Position numbers and translations under genes: made by a program. This document shows, piece by piece, positions 34,164 through 43,851 of a DNA stretch of 64,000 bases (positions are counted from its first letter, which is position 1; every line of letters starts with the position of its first letter). The notes below the pieces were generated by a model. That model saw only the letters and a program-made list of their open reading frames with translations. It ran no database searches and had not been told where the DNA came from. Source of the stretch: Microbacterium paraoxydans (GTDB lineage Bacteria > Actinomycetota > Actinomycetes > Actinomycetales > Microbacteriaceae); assembly GCF_900105335.1 (NCBI RefSeq), contig NZ_LT629770.1, forward strand, positions 3,348,001 to 3,412,000, in the 5' to 3' direction.

Positions 34164-34296
34164 CAGCTCTCCGGACATGCTGGGGCGAGTCAGTTAATAG
34201 ATGTGTGCGTCTCTGGCGCCAGGCTACTCACTCCACACCAGTGTTATCAGTCGAAGCGACGCCATGAGCACCGCATCGGTCGACTAGGCTGACCGC

Positions 34297-34800
34297 ATGA
34301 ATCTGGGGGGACGCGGCGCTTGGGCCGCCACCGTCGTCGCTTGCGCGCTGCTCGCGACAGGATGCTCATCCTCGGCACCGAACTCCGAGTCGTCGCCGTC
34401 GGTAGAACCGACATCGGCACTCACACCGACTCCGAGACCCACCCCGCCTCCGGACACCGACGGCGATGGCGTGCTCGACTCAATGGACGATTTCCCCGAC
34501 GATCCGACTCGCACGAAACAGCTCTACTACGCGTCTGGCGATCCCGTTGTTGTCGGCTACCCGTTGGTCGTCGACACCGCGCAGCTCGACTACCGGCTGG
34601 CAAACTGGATCAAGACGCCTCAGGCCGTCGCACTCGCACCGGGCGTGTACGCCGGGTACAACCCCGCGGTGGCTGACCTCGCCGTGTACCTTGAGGCGAA
34701 CACCGGCGATGGTGACTGTGCCGTTCGGGAGATGTACCAGTTTGGTGGAGGTGCTTGCTGGGACGGCGTCTTGGCGTCACCGGCGGAACCCACTCAATAG
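34297..34800 (+). CDS. Putative lipoprotein with calcium-binding repeat
   Basis: Encodes 167 residues. The N-terminus is a lipoprotein signal (WAATVVACALLATGC, Cys23), followed by a Ser/Thr/Pro-rich linker. Then comes DTDGDGVLDSMDDFPDDP, a thrombospondin type-3/EF-hand-like Ca2+ motif. The C-terminal 90 residues are not recognised. It would be exported and anchored to the outer face of the membrane. Starts 26 bp before the SIR2 gene ends its leader; the two may be co-transcribed, but different function is likely. Confidence 0.7.
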   Translation: MNLGGRGAWAATVVACALLATGCSSSAPNSESSPSVEPTSALTPTPRPTPPPDTDGDGVLDSMDDFPDDPTRTKQLYYASGDPVVVGYPLVVDTAQLDYRLANWIKTPQAVALAPGVYAGYNPAVADLAVYLEANTGDGDCAVREMYQFGGGACWDGVLASPAEPTQ

Positions 34801-34825
34801 CTCTGAGGTAGGTGTCGAGGGTTTC

Positions 34826-37800
34826 ATGAAGATCACCCCAGGTGTCGAGCTCCCTGAAGAGCTCCTCGCTGCAGCCCGGGCGGGCGAACTGGTGCTGTTT
34901 GTTGGCGCCGGCGCATCGATGGGCGGGGAGTCCGATCTTCCGGACTTCAATGAGTTGGCTCGGCAAGTAGCCGGGAGAGTCGGCGTCGTCTTCGATGGCA
35001 AGGAACCGGCCGACGCATTCCTTGGCCGACTGTCGAATGAATTCCCCTATGTGCGCGACATCGCGCGCGACATCATCGCGCGCCCCTCATCCTCCGCGAA
35101 CGATACTCACCGGGGGATTGCTTGCCTAGCCGCGTCGACCTCGGCCTCCGTGGTCACGACCAACTACGACGAACACATCACGGCAGCAGCAGCAGCAGAG
35201 AACCTCGTCCTGGGGGAGACTTTCAACGCTCCGGCGGTGCCTCTCGCGCGTAGTTTTCGCGGTGTGGTTCACCTTCATGGGGCCGTGTCCCGCCCAACTG
35301 ACGACCTCGTCCTGACGGACGCAGACTTCGGTCGCGCCTACCTCACCGACGGTTGGGCGAGACGATTCGTGCAGGATCTCTTCACCAACCGAACTGTTCT
35401 GTTCATCGGTTACAGCCACAACGACGTGGTTGTTACGTACCTGGCGCGAGGCCTCCCCCCGAATACCCGTCGATTCGTGCTCACCGACAAGCCCGAGAAC
35501 CCGCGGTGGAACGATCTTCGGATCGAAGCGATTGGTTATTCGTCTGCTGACGGCCACAAGGCTCTGCCCGAAGCCCTGGACGCATGGGCGACTCTCCAGC
35601 GAATGGGCCACCTAGATCATCACGAACGAGTCCGTTCTATCGTTCGGGGCGGCCCACCGAAGATCCCCGACGAGGCCGACTACCTCGCGTATGCCATCAC
35701 CGTCCCGTCCGGCGTGCGCGCGTTCGCAAAGTCCGCTACCGGTCCCGAGTGGTTACGTTGGGCGGAGACGCAACCATCGTTCCAACAATTGTTCGACCCT
35801 GACATTGAAATGTCCGACAGCGCGCGAGTGCTCACCGGATGGTTCTCGGAAAACTACGCAATGGAACCCGACCGAGCCGATCTCGCAATGCGAGTGTTCG
35901 CCCGACATGGACCACTCGTCAACCCATACCTTCGATACGAACTTAGCGTTCGCAGCGCCAGGATGCCGAAGGAGCACTCGCGTCTCGCGCGGCAGTGGGC
36001 GCTCGTCGTCTCAGCCGCGATGAGCACAGCCGACCGAACGCGCGAGTTCTGGTTTCAAACGTACGGACACGAGGACCTATCGTCGTCAGAGCTCCTCCCA
36101 TTCGTGCGCGAGGCCGTCGCTGCACGCCTTACTCTGGCCGAAGAGCGGTCATGGTTCTCCGAGGAAGACACGGACGAGTCGACGCGATTGAAGTTCGGCA
36201 TCGAGTGGATTGGCGACAAGTCCGACATGGGCCGCCTACTGGAGCGTGTCCGGGCGGATCTCGTCCCGGTCGCTGCGCAGGTAGTTCAGCTACTGGAGCA
36301 AGCCCTCTCCAATGCCTACGAGATCCTTGACGCGTTCGATGCGAACCACTTCGACAGTTGGTCCTTTCGTCGCTCAGCCATCGAACCGCACGCCCAGGAC
36401 GAACACCGCGACATCGAGGACGAGCTCATAGACACTCTTCGCGATGCAGCCTCCATACAACAGCGCGTAGATGCATCGATTCGACCAAGGTGGCTTTCCA
36501 GCCCACACGCTCTACTTCGCCGACTCGCCGTTCACCTGTTGCGGGAAGATGACGCCCGCACCGCGAACCAGAAGATCGAGGAGCTTCTGCAAGGACGTGG
36601 AGTCTACGACCGCCATCTCAAGCACGAAGTCTTCACGCTCGTCGCCTCGACCGCGGCCGAACTCGACGAAATCGCCAGAGGTAAGTTCCTGGCCGCTGTG
36701 CTCGAAGGGCCGCCCGCGTTCAACACGGACGAAGAAACCAACGCTCGTCTCCGAGAACGCGTGATGTTCGACCTACTTGAATGGACCTCGAGGTACGTTT
36801 CCGGCTGGAAGGAGCTCGAGGCGGAACTCAGCAACATCCGGGCCGGTCGCCCAGAGATCGGCGTCCGTCCCCACGCCGATTTCGATTCCTGGATGGAGTC
36901 CGGCACCTGGGGCGGTAACCCACCGATGGACACGAGCGCCTTCGTTGAGCTGGCTCAAAGAGAAAGCGCCGGGGCCGCAATCCGCGCCCTGATGAACCAC
37001 GACTTCAGTGAGCGCAACTTCGACGGCTCGAGCATCGCGGATACGTGCACAGTTATCACGGCAGCGGTCCGATCTCATCCCGAACTAGGTAAGCCGCTCG
37101 TCGATGCGCTGGTTCCTACACCGTTCATGAATCAGCAGGACCTCCTCGCCGCCGTACTCGAGGGCTGGGAAAACGGGAGCCTAGACGATACTGAGGCGGA
37201 TGTCGCGGCGACGACAACTGACTCGCTCTATTCTCGCGGGGACCTCGTACGACCGACCGCCCGCCTCTGCCTCTCGCTGGTGAACCGCGAAACCGGCAGT
37301 AGACCAGAGCCCTTGCTCACCCTGACCGACAAACTCATCAACTCGATCTGGACCGACGAAGCAGAACAGTATGAGACCGGCTCGTGGACCGACCCCCTTA
37401 CTGAGGCCCTAAACACATGGCCGGGAGCATACGCCCAATACTGGATGCATCGGATCAGCCTTCGCTGGCGAATGAGCGACAGTTGGGACGGGTTCAGCGA
37501 CGACGAGAAAGCCAGTCTCGACTCGATCCTCAATGACTTCGGGCCGGCCCATCGGCCTGCACTAGCTATCCTCGCTACTGATCTCCGTTTCCTTTTCGCC
37601 GCCGACGACGCTTTCGTCACATCGAAGGTGTTCCCTCTCTTTGACCCAACGGCCGGTGGTGACCGTGCAACGCTGATGTGGAGTGCCTTCCTCCACAACC
37701 CTCGAGTCGACGACGCACTTCTCGACGCAGGATTCTGGGAGGTACTTGTCCGCGGGCGCGCTGCGAACGGCGGGGCTGCACAGCGTGACTTCGGTCAGCA

Positions 37801-38368
37801 GTATTGGAGACTGATAGCTGCCGCGTCGATCTACTCCTCAGCTCAGGCCATCGACCGATCTGCACTGCTCCAGCAACTCTCGTTGCCCACGGACCAGCCG
37901 GATCTTCTTCGCCTCCTTGAAGCACTTCGGGCAGAGGTCTCAGACCTAGAGCTCGACCGACGTCCGACCGCTTGGGGATGGATCCAGACCGAGTGGCAGT
38001 CGCGTATCGACTCCGTCAGCGGGGGTCAGTCCCCAGAAGAACGCACAGCGTGGGGTGACCTCGGACTCGCCCTCGGCGAACTTGCGCCTCAGTCGCTCAT
38101 CGTTAGCGCGGCCGCTCCTGGCCCGCTTTCGCGTGACAGCGCGTATTCGGACATTCCCGAGCCGGTACTACGCGCTCACGCTGAGGAGTTCGTGCGTGAT
38201 GCCACCCGTCGTGGTCAGCTCACGACGACTGCTGATTGGTCTGTTCAACACGAGCTCAGCTCCCTGTTTGCCGTCGTTGGCTCACTAACCCCACCAAAGG
38301 TGCAGCGAGCCTTTGCTGAGGTCGCCGTTGGCTTGGGAATCCATCAAGCCGCGAGTTGGACGACGTAG
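34826..38368 (+). CDS. SIR2-domain protein with long C-terminal region (DUF4020-like), putative anti-phage effector
   Basis: Encodes 1180 residues. The N-terminal 300 residues form a SIR2 fold: VGAGAS (27-31), TTNYD with Asn113, and HLHG with His151, the Asn/His pair used for NAD+ cleavage. The remaining 850 residues are helical, Trp- and Asp/Glu-rich and resemble the DUF4020 region often joined to such SIR2 domains. SIR2 proteins of this kind (for example Dsr, Thoeris ThsA and SIR2-pAgo) deplete NAD+ when they sense phage. That this one does so is inference. ATG at 34,826 follows GAGGG. Third codon positions are less GC-rich than in the core genes, and the neighbours are IS remnants and a restriction system, so horizontal origin is likely. 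Confidence 0.85.
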   Translation: MKITPGVELPEELLAAARAGELVLFVGAGASMGGESDLPDFNELARQVAGRVGVVFDGKEPADAFLGRLSNEFPYVRDIARDIIARPSSSANDTHRGIACLAASTSASVVTTNYDEHITAAAAAENLVLGETFNAPAVPLARSFRGVVHLHGAVSRPTDDLVLTDADFGRAYLTDGWARRFVQDLFTNRTVLFIGYSHNDVVVTYLARGLPPNTRRFVLTDKPENPRWNDLRIEAIGYSSADGHKALPEALDAWATLQRMGHLDHHERVRSIVRGGPPKIPDEADYLAYAITVPSGVRAFAKSATGPEWLRWAETQPSFQQLFDPDIEMSDSARVLTGWFSENYAMEPDRADLAMRVFARHGPLVNPYLRYELSVRSARMPKEHSRLARQWALVVSAAMSTADRTREFWFQTYGHEDLSSSELLPFVREAVAARLTLAEERSWFSEEDTDESTRLKFGIEWIGDKSDMGRLLERVRADLVPVAAQVVQLLEQALSNAYEILDAFDANHFDSWSFRRSAIEPHAQDEHRDIEDELIDTLRDAASIQQRVDASIRPRWLSSPHALLRRLAVHLLREDDARTANQKIEELLQGRGVYDRHLKHEVFTLVASTAAELDEIARGKFLAAVLEGPPAFNTDEETNARLRERVMFDLLEWTSRYVSGWKELEAELSNIRAGRPEIGVRPHADFDSWMESGTWGGNPPMDTSAFVELAQRESAGAAIRALMNHDFSERNFDGSSIADTCTVITAAVRSHPELGKPLVDALVPTPFMNQQDLLAAVLEGWENGSLDDTEADVAATTTDSLYSRGDLVRPTARLCLSLVNRETGSRPEPLLTLTDKLINSIWTDEAEQYETGSWTDPLTEALNTWPGAYAQYWMHRISLRWRMSDSWDGFSDDEKASLDSILNDFGPAHRPALAILATDLRFLFAADDAFVTSKVFPLFDPTAGGDRATLMWSAFLHNPRVDDALLDAGFWEVLVRGRAANGGAAQRDFGQQYWRLIAAASIYSSAQAIDRSALLQQLSLPTDQPDLLRLLEALRAEVSDLELDRRPTAWGWIQTEWQSRIDSVSGGQSPEERTAWGDLGLALGELAPQSLIVSAAAPGPLSRDSAYSDIPEPVLRAHAEEFVRDATRRGQLTTTADWSVQHELSSLFAVVGSLTPPKVQRAFAEVAVGLGIHQAASWTT

Positions 38369-38419
38369 TTGCGGGTACTGCAGCCGAATGTTCGTCGTGG
38401 TCCTTCTCCCAAACGGCTG

Positions 38420-38540
38420 TTGCATGGGAAGGTGACGACCGTGCTCGTGAGGTTGGGGGGGGCTCGGGCATGGCCTCGTCGAGCATCCGCAGCGCGCGCT
38501 CGCGCATCTCGGGAGATTACCTCTGATTCATCGTGTTCCA
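38420..38540 (-). mobile_element. Short IS3 orfA-like fragment
   Basis: On the minus strand a fragment reads SPEMRERALRMLDEAMPE, which matches the helix-turn-helix start of IS3-type orfA proteins, preceded by MNQR and a stop. Nothing else of the element is visible. Weak evidence; listed because it occupies the gap after the SIR2 gene. Confidence 0.35.
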
Positions 38541-38587
38541 CCCTTCGTTGAGGACGGAACCGAAGTCAGGCCGATTCACCCGGCTCG

Positions 38588-39076
38588 TCATTCCTCGTCG
38601 ATGTATGGGCGCGCGACGAGTGCTGGATAGTCAAGGTCGGGGTCACGCAGCGCGCGAATCAGCTGGTGGAGCATTGATACAGCTCGCTCCTGTCCTACAG
38701 TCGTTGCATCCTTCAGTCGTGCGATCAGTAGCACGCGTGATGTTGAGCGTGTGGTCCCCACGTAGGGGAGGCTCGGGTCGGTGTACTCGGTCGGATCCTT
38801 CCACCAGATCAGCGCACCAAGCCCGGTCCAGGCGTTGAATGAGAAACCGTGGACTCCGGGGAGAGGTTGCCCGTCACGAAGTGCGTTGGCGGCACCGCCG
38901 GCATATCGCGTTACCGTCGGGGTTGCGTCTGGATCGTGGATGTCGGCGATGTACACCGCGCCGGATCGGGTCAGCATGATGTAGACCCCTGGTGTGGAGC
39001 GATCCGACACGTTGGTCTTCAGCTCGAGGGCGGAGCTCAGCGCCGCGAGGAGTTCTCGCGGGTCTCGTTCTGACAT
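38588..39076 (-). CDS. Hypothetical protein
   Basis: Encodes 162 residues, ATG at 39,076 with GAAGGAA upstream. It has a mixed alpha/beta composition (TPGVYIMLTRSGAVYIADIHDPDATPTVTRYAGG) and a Trp-rich centre (FNAWTGLGALIWWKD). No family recognised. It faces away from the following small genes and lies between the SIR2 gene and the restriction system, so it may be an accessory defence or island gene. Confidence 0.6.
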   Translation of the reverse strand: MSERDPRELLAALSSALELKTNVSDRSTPGVYIMLTRSGAVYIADIHDPDATPTVTRYAGGAANALRDGQPLPGVHGFSFNAWTGLGALIWWKDPTEYTDPSLPYVGTTRSTSRVLLIARLKDATTVGQERAVSMLHQLIRALRDPDLDYPALVARPYIDEE

Positions 39077-39202
39077 ACGCGTTCCTTCTCTCTCGAGCGC
39101 ATCGGCTGCTCGTCAATGTCGATCCGTCTGGTCGTACCGAGCATCGGGCGCCCACTTGACTGCGGTCGAAGGCTTGGAACCTCCTCAGGAAGGAGCGCCG
39201 CA

Positions 39203-39388
39203 TCAAGCATCTGGCCGCTCTAGTTCAAGCGCGTCGAGAATTCGCTCCAGGACGAGACGGAGTTCGTCATACGCGTGCGAGTAAAAGAGCGCGCTCATCT
39301 GTGGCCACGGCACATCGTCGAGCTCCTCCATCAGCCGACGGGCCTCGGTCGCGATCTCAGCAAGCGATGACTGTCCTTCAGACTCCAC
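39203..39388 (-). CDS. Small helical hypothetical protein
   Basis: Encodes 61 residues from GTG 39,388 (GGAG upstream). It is acidic and fully helical in appearance (SLAEIATEARRLMEELDDVPW, then SHAYDELRLVLERILDALELERP). No family recognised. It is co-oriented with the gene at 38,588. Confidence 0.5.
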   Translation of the reverse strand: MESEGQSSLAEIATEARRLMEELDDVPWPQMSALFYSHAYDELRLVLERILDALELERPDA

Positions 39389-39583
39389 GGTTGCTCCGTC
39401 CGACGATGCGAGGTGATTGTCCTAACCGAATTGCTCGAAGTGCTCGGATTGCAGCCAGTCCGGCATCGTTGCCCTCCGTCCTACCGATGTTGAGCAGCAG
39501 TCGCCCACTCCCCCGGCTGGGATGCGACGGATCTGGTGGCCGGTGCGATGCGCACGACGACGGTCCGCGGCGGGCGAGACAGA

Positions 39584-40435
39584 TCATCCCCAACCCAGGT
39601 GACGAGTGTGGTCTCCGCGTGCGCTGGCGTCTCGGATTTCGCGGAGGCTGGGCGTTTCGATGGTGAGCGTCGCGAGGTCAAGGAATGCCAGGTGTCCCCG
39701 CTGCTCGTCCTGCCCGAGGCTGATCACGCGGCGGCCGTCGGTCGTTGTTCCGCCGCCGGGGACGTGCATGTGCCCATGGAGAAGAAGATCGGGTCGGACA
39801 GCGTCCCACACTCGAGTGATTCGAGCACGGGACGCTGCTGACTCGACAAGAGCCTCGGCGGGGAAACCGAACGGGTTGGTGCGCAGGAGCTCTCTCACTG
39901 CGCGCACAGGAGTAGCCGCCGGGGTTTCGTGCGCGATCATGACGTCCGCTGGGCCGCCAGCCAACGCGGATTCGACATGCCTCTCCGTGATTGCCTCGTC
40001 TGGCCACCACTCCGTGCCCGCTTTGCGCCACGCTCTGTCCACCGACGTGGCCCCGCCCATGGACAGAATCTGTCGTCCACCGATGAGGAGCCGGTAGGGC
40101 CGAGGCAGAAGCCACGTGCGCTCGGAGACCCGAACCGCCTCACCAGGGTAGGCGTCTAAGACCGGGTTGATGTGTGGCCATGGTTCGTGATTGCCGAGCG
40201 TGACGAGCACCCGCTCGATTCCAGCGTCCTTGAAGACCCGGTCGCTGAATCCGAGATCCATCCACCAGTCACCAACCTGCAGGATGGTCGTGATGTCCGG
40301 TGACATATTCCGGATGGCAGGTGCAAGCGACCGCAACCAGCAAGTGTTCCCGTGCCAGTCTCCACAGACGGCTACACGCGCGTCCGGGAGGTCGATCATC
40401 GGCGTGTGCTCGACCGCTCGCATCGAACCGTCCAT
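39584..40435 (-). CDS. Calcineurin-like metallophosphoesterase
   Basis: Encodes 283 residues. Metal-site motifs occur in order: VCGDWHGN (a variant GDxHG), VGDWW, GNHEPW and LLHGHMHVPGG, with an intermediate HE in MIAHETPA. Such enzymes use two metal ions to hydrolyse phosphodiesters or phosphomonoesters; the substrate is not known. The ATG at 40,435 has GGAGGGGGG upstream, and upstream in-frame codons look non-coding. Metallophosphoesterases recur in defence islands, but a link here is only positional. Confidence 0.85.
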   Translation of the reverse strand: MDGSMRAVEHTPMIDLPDARVAVCGDWHGNTCWLRSLAPAIRNMSPDITTILQVGDWWMDLGFSDRVFKDAGIERVLVTLGNHEPWPHINPVLDAYPGEAVRVSERTWLLPRPYRLLIGGRQILSMGGATSVDRAWRKAGTEWWPDEAITERHVESALAGGPADVMIAHETPAATPVRAVRELLRTNPFGFPAEALVESAASRARITRVWDAVRPDLLLHGHMHVPGGGTTTDGRRVISLGQDEQRGHLAFLDLATLTIETPSLREIRDASARGDHTRHLGWG

Positions 40436-40708
40436 CTGTTCCCCCCTCCACGCTGAGGTGTTGGCCGCTGCTACATGGTCAACCATGCCGCTCGGCGTGG
40501 TCCCTCGAGGGGTCAGGGTCGCATCAAGTGCGAACGCGGCAGTGCGGCCGAGCAATCGCCGACAATCGCAACTGCGACCCGCTCGCGGTTGATGCGACCC
40601 TCCCTCCGCCGGGCTCGCCGACCTTGAAGGGTTCGATTGAACCGCGGGGGTGCGATGGAGGTGTAGGTAGCGAGCGCTGAGTCGGGCTGACCGCCCTAGA
40701 GACGGCCA

Positions 40709-43700
40709 CTACCCGGCGGCTGCGGCGCGTTCCGCCTCGTCGCGGGTCTTTTCGTACAGGCCCATCGCGACAAGCACATTGACGATGGATCTGAAGTCGC
40801 TCTTTTGCAGCAGCGCCTTCATCGCGTTGCTGTGGCCGGCGGCAGATGCGTACATCACGTCTTCGAGTTCGGCGACGATGGTCGGCGAGGTCTCGAAGTC
40901 GATGGGGGTGTTCGCCATTGCTTCCGCTTGGATCTTCGGGTTGTCGACGACGTGGCGGAGGATCGTCTCGGCCGCGCTGACCCCGTTGACTTCATCTACG
41001 TCGGTGCCGGCGAACAGGGTGTTGATCTTGTCGATGACGTCTTGCAACAACCCGTACTTCGCTTCGCGCGGTTGTGCGGAGCCGGCCGCGGTGATTCCTG
41101 ACAGCTCGCCCGCCGACCCTGATGTGAGACCCAGGTTCTGGGCATCGAGTCGCCGCAGCCGGTAGTGCGTGAGGACGATCTCGTCGGTGTTGACCGCAGC
41201 GGGGTCTGCATCGTGGCGTTCGATGACCCGGCGGTAGACGCGCAGGAAGATCGCCCACTTCTCGATGTCGGTGTCACCGTAGTCCATGATCTGCGACAGG
41301 AAGTCGTAGGCGCGGACGAACGCGAACACCGTCCCCCGGAACTCCTCCAGACGCGCCTTGTCGAGGTCATCGGACGCATCGACGGCGGCATTCCATCTGT
41401 CCCAGAACACGTCGCGCGACGCCTTGATGTGCGAGTACAGCGCGTTATGGCGAGTCTTGGTGAGCCAGGCGTTCACGACAGCATCGACATCGTGCGGGTC
41501 GATGATGTTCATGCTGCGCAGCTTGCCGAGCATGTCGTGGATGATGTTCGGGTCCGACGGCTCGGTCAGCTCGGCCTCTTCGTAGTACACCTGGAAGGCA
41601 GCAAGGATCTCGGCGGGGTCGTTGACGAAGTCGATGACGTACGTGTTCTCCTTGCCCGGAATCACACGGTTCAGCCGCGAAAGTGTCTGCACCGCGGTGA
41701 TGCCAGACAGCTTCTTGTCGACATACATTCCGACGAGCAGAGGCTGGTCGAACCCAGTCTGGAACTTGTTCGCGACAATCATCACCTGGAACTCGTCGCC
41801 ACCGAACGCCGCCTCCAGCGACCGGCCCTTGAGACCCGGGTTGAGGGATGCTTCAGTGAATTCGTCTGGCCCTGAGGCCTCGTCCACCACCGAGCCGGAG
41901 AACGCGACGAGCGCTCCGAGCTGTCCATCGAGCTTGTGCTCCTTCAGGTATGCGTCGATGGCGAGCTTGTAGCGCACCGCCTCTTTCCGCGACCCGGTGA
42001 CCACCATCGCTTTCGCCCGCCCGCCGAGCTCGCTTCGCACGTTCGTGCGGAAGTGTTCGACGATGACCGCAACCTTCTGCGCGATGTTCGTCGGATGCAG
42101 CCGCACCCAACGCATGACCTCACTTCCGGCCTTCGCGGTGTCGACCTCGACATCCACGCCGGTCGCCGAGTCCTTGTGCGCGAGTGTGAAGGCGAGGTCG
42201 TAGGGCAGGTAGTTCTTCAGCACATCGAGGATGAACCCCTCCTCGATGGCCTGCTTCATCGAGTACAGATCGAAAGCCTGCTTCACGCCGGCTTCGTCTG
42301 CCCGACCGAACAGCTCGACAGTCTTTCCTTTCGGCGTCGCCGTGAACGCGAGGAACGAGATCCTTCCGATCCCGACCTTTCGCGCCATGACATCGGCGAG
42401 CACGTCTTCAGCGTCGACGGTGTCATCGCCTGAATCCAGCGCCCCGGCGGTGAGGACCTGCTTCAGGGACGCGGCGGCCTCGCCGCTCTGCGACGAATGC
42501 GCCTCATCGGCGATGACCGCGTAGTTGCGACCGGCGAGCCCGGTGTTCTTTTCGATGGTGTCGAGCGCGTGGGGGAAGGTCTGCAGGGTCACGCCGATGA
42601 TCTGCTTACCCGCCAGCAGGGCCTCAGCGAGCTGCTTCGACTTGGAGGCGTCACCACCCCGTGTGATGGGTTCGAACACGCCTGCTGTCGTCTCGAGCTG
42701 CTCCACCGCGCGCTGCAGCTGCCCATCCAGCACCTGCCGGTCGGAGACGACGATGACCCCGTCAAACACCTTGTGTCCGCCGGCGTCATGCAACTGCGCC
42801 ATCCGATGCGCGGCCCACGCGATTGAGTCTGTCTTGCCCGACCCCGCCGAATGCTGAATCAGGTAGTTATGGCCGGGCCCCTCCGCGAGCACGGCTCGCT
42901 CGAGCTTCGACACTGCACGCCACTGGTGGTACCGCGGGAAGCGGAGCGCCTTGTCGTATGTCTTCTTCCCGTCGATGGGGTCGGTCTTCTCCGTGAACCG
43001 GTAGTGCAGGAACCGTCCGATGAGGTCGAGCCACGTGCCCCGCTCGAGGATCTCTTCCCAGAAGTACGCGGTCGGGCTCGTACCCGGCAGTGCCGCGTTG
43101 CCCGCTCCGTTGTTCTTCCCTCGGTTGAACGGCAAGAATCGCGTGTTCGGACCGTCCAGCTTCGTCGTCATGTGCACTTCTTCGTTCGTCACGACGAAAT
43201 GTACGAGCGCGCCGCGGCCGAAGGTGAGCAGTGGCTCTCCCTCAGGCTTGCGGTCCTGGGCGTACTGCTTCAGCCCCGCGGCGAGATTCTGCGTGAGGTC
43301 GGTCTTCAGCTCGATAGTCGATACCGGGATGCCGTTGACGAAGAGAACCAGGTCGATCCGGTTTGCGTGTTTCGTAGAGTAAGTCACCTGGCGCATCACC
43401 CGGAGGCGATTGGCCGCGAACCGCTCCACGGTTGTCGTATTCAGTGACGTTGCCGGACGCGCCTGGAACAACGAAAACTTCGCGTTCAACACACCCACCG
43501 ACGACTTCAGCACATTGAGCGTGCCACCGCCATTCATCGTGTCGTTGCCCTGCGCCGCCGCGATACGGTCAAGGATCTGCTTACGCCCCAAGTCCCTCGA
43601 CGTCTCGGATGCGCCTGGTTTCACCAACTTTTCAAGCTGCTCCGGCTGCGTCGTTTCAAGCCACGCGAACACATCCGCCGGGAACAATGCCCGCCCACGG

Positions 43701-43816
43701 TCGTACCCGTCGGCGTTGGCTGAATACTCCCACCCGTGAGCAGCCAAGTGCTCACACAGCTCGGTTTCGAATGCGTCCTCATGCTGAATCGCCACACCTT
43801 CACTCTGGCAGTGCAC
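40709..43816 (-). CDS. hsdR: Type I restriction enzyme, R subunit (HsdR)
   Basis: Encodes 1035 residues. The N-terminal nuclease region has the PD-ExK core (LVLFVNGIPVSTIELKTD, GluXLys). The helicase motor follows with Walker A (SAGSGKTDSIAW), a DEAH box (ADEAHSSQ) and motif VI-like NRVIPGKENTYVIDFVND. It translocates DNA and cleaves foreign DNA when HsdS/HsdM find unmodified sites. GTG at 43,816 is the outermost start; a GTG at 43,795 is possible. Last gene of the hsdM-hsdS-hsdR operon; hsdS ends 35 bp upstream. Confidence 0.95.
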   Translation of the reverse strand: MHCQSEGVAIQHEDAFETELCEHLAAHGWEYSANADGYDRGRALFPADVFAWLETTQPEQLEKLVKPGASETSRDLGRKQILDRIAAAQGNDTMNGGGTLNVLKSSVGVLNAKFSLFQARPATSLNTTTVERFAANRLRVMRQVTYSTKHANRIDLVLFVNGIPVSTIELKTDLTQNLAAGLKQYAQDRKPEGEPLLTFGRGALVHFVVTNEEVHMTTKLDGPNTRFLPFNRGKNNGAGNAALPGTSPTAYFWEEILERGTWLDLIGRFLHYRFTEKTDPIDGKKTYDKALRFPRYHQWRAVSKLERAVLAEGPGHNYLIQHSAGSGKTDSIAWAAHRMAQLHDAGGHKVFDGVIVVSDRQVLDGQLQRAVEQLETTAGVFEPITRGGDASKSKQLAEALLAGKQIIGVTLQTFPHALDTIEKNTGLAGRNYAVIADEAHSSQSGEAAASLKQVLTAGALDSGDDTVDAEDVLADVMARKVGIGRISFLAFTATPKGKTVELFGRADEAGVKQAFDLYSMKQAIEEGFILDVLKNYLPYDLAFTLAHKDSATGVDVEVDTAKAGSEVMRWVRLHPTNIAQKVAVIVEHFRTNVRSELGGRAKAMVVTGSRKEAVRYKLAIDAYLKEHKLDGQLGALVAFSGSVVDEASGPDEFTEASLNPGLKGRSLEAAFGGDEFQVMIVANKFQTGFDQPLLVGMYVDKKLSGITAVQTLSRLNRVIPGKENTYVIDFVNDPAEILAAFQVYYEEAELTEPSDPNIIHDMLGKLRSMNIIDPHDVDAVVNAWLTKTRHNALYSHIKASRDVFWDRWNAAVDASDDLDKARLEEFRGTVFAFVRAYDFLSQIMDYGDTDIEKWAIFLRVYRRVIERHDADPAAVNTDEIVLTHYRLRRLDAQNLGLTSGSAGELSGITAAGSAQPREAKYGLLQDVIDKINTLFAGTDVDEVNGVSAAETILRHVVDNPKIQAEAMANTPIDFETSPTIVAELEDVMYASAAGHSNAMKALLQKSDFRSIVNVLVAMGLYEKTRDEAERAAAAG

Positions 43817-43851
43817 GGGGAGGATTGTCGAAGACGTCGCCGTGATGCGCG

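Noticed and set aside
40436..40708. Gap before hsdR as a possible small gene or RNA
   Set aside because: Short frames have no ribosome site or coding bias, and I see no stable conserved-type structure.
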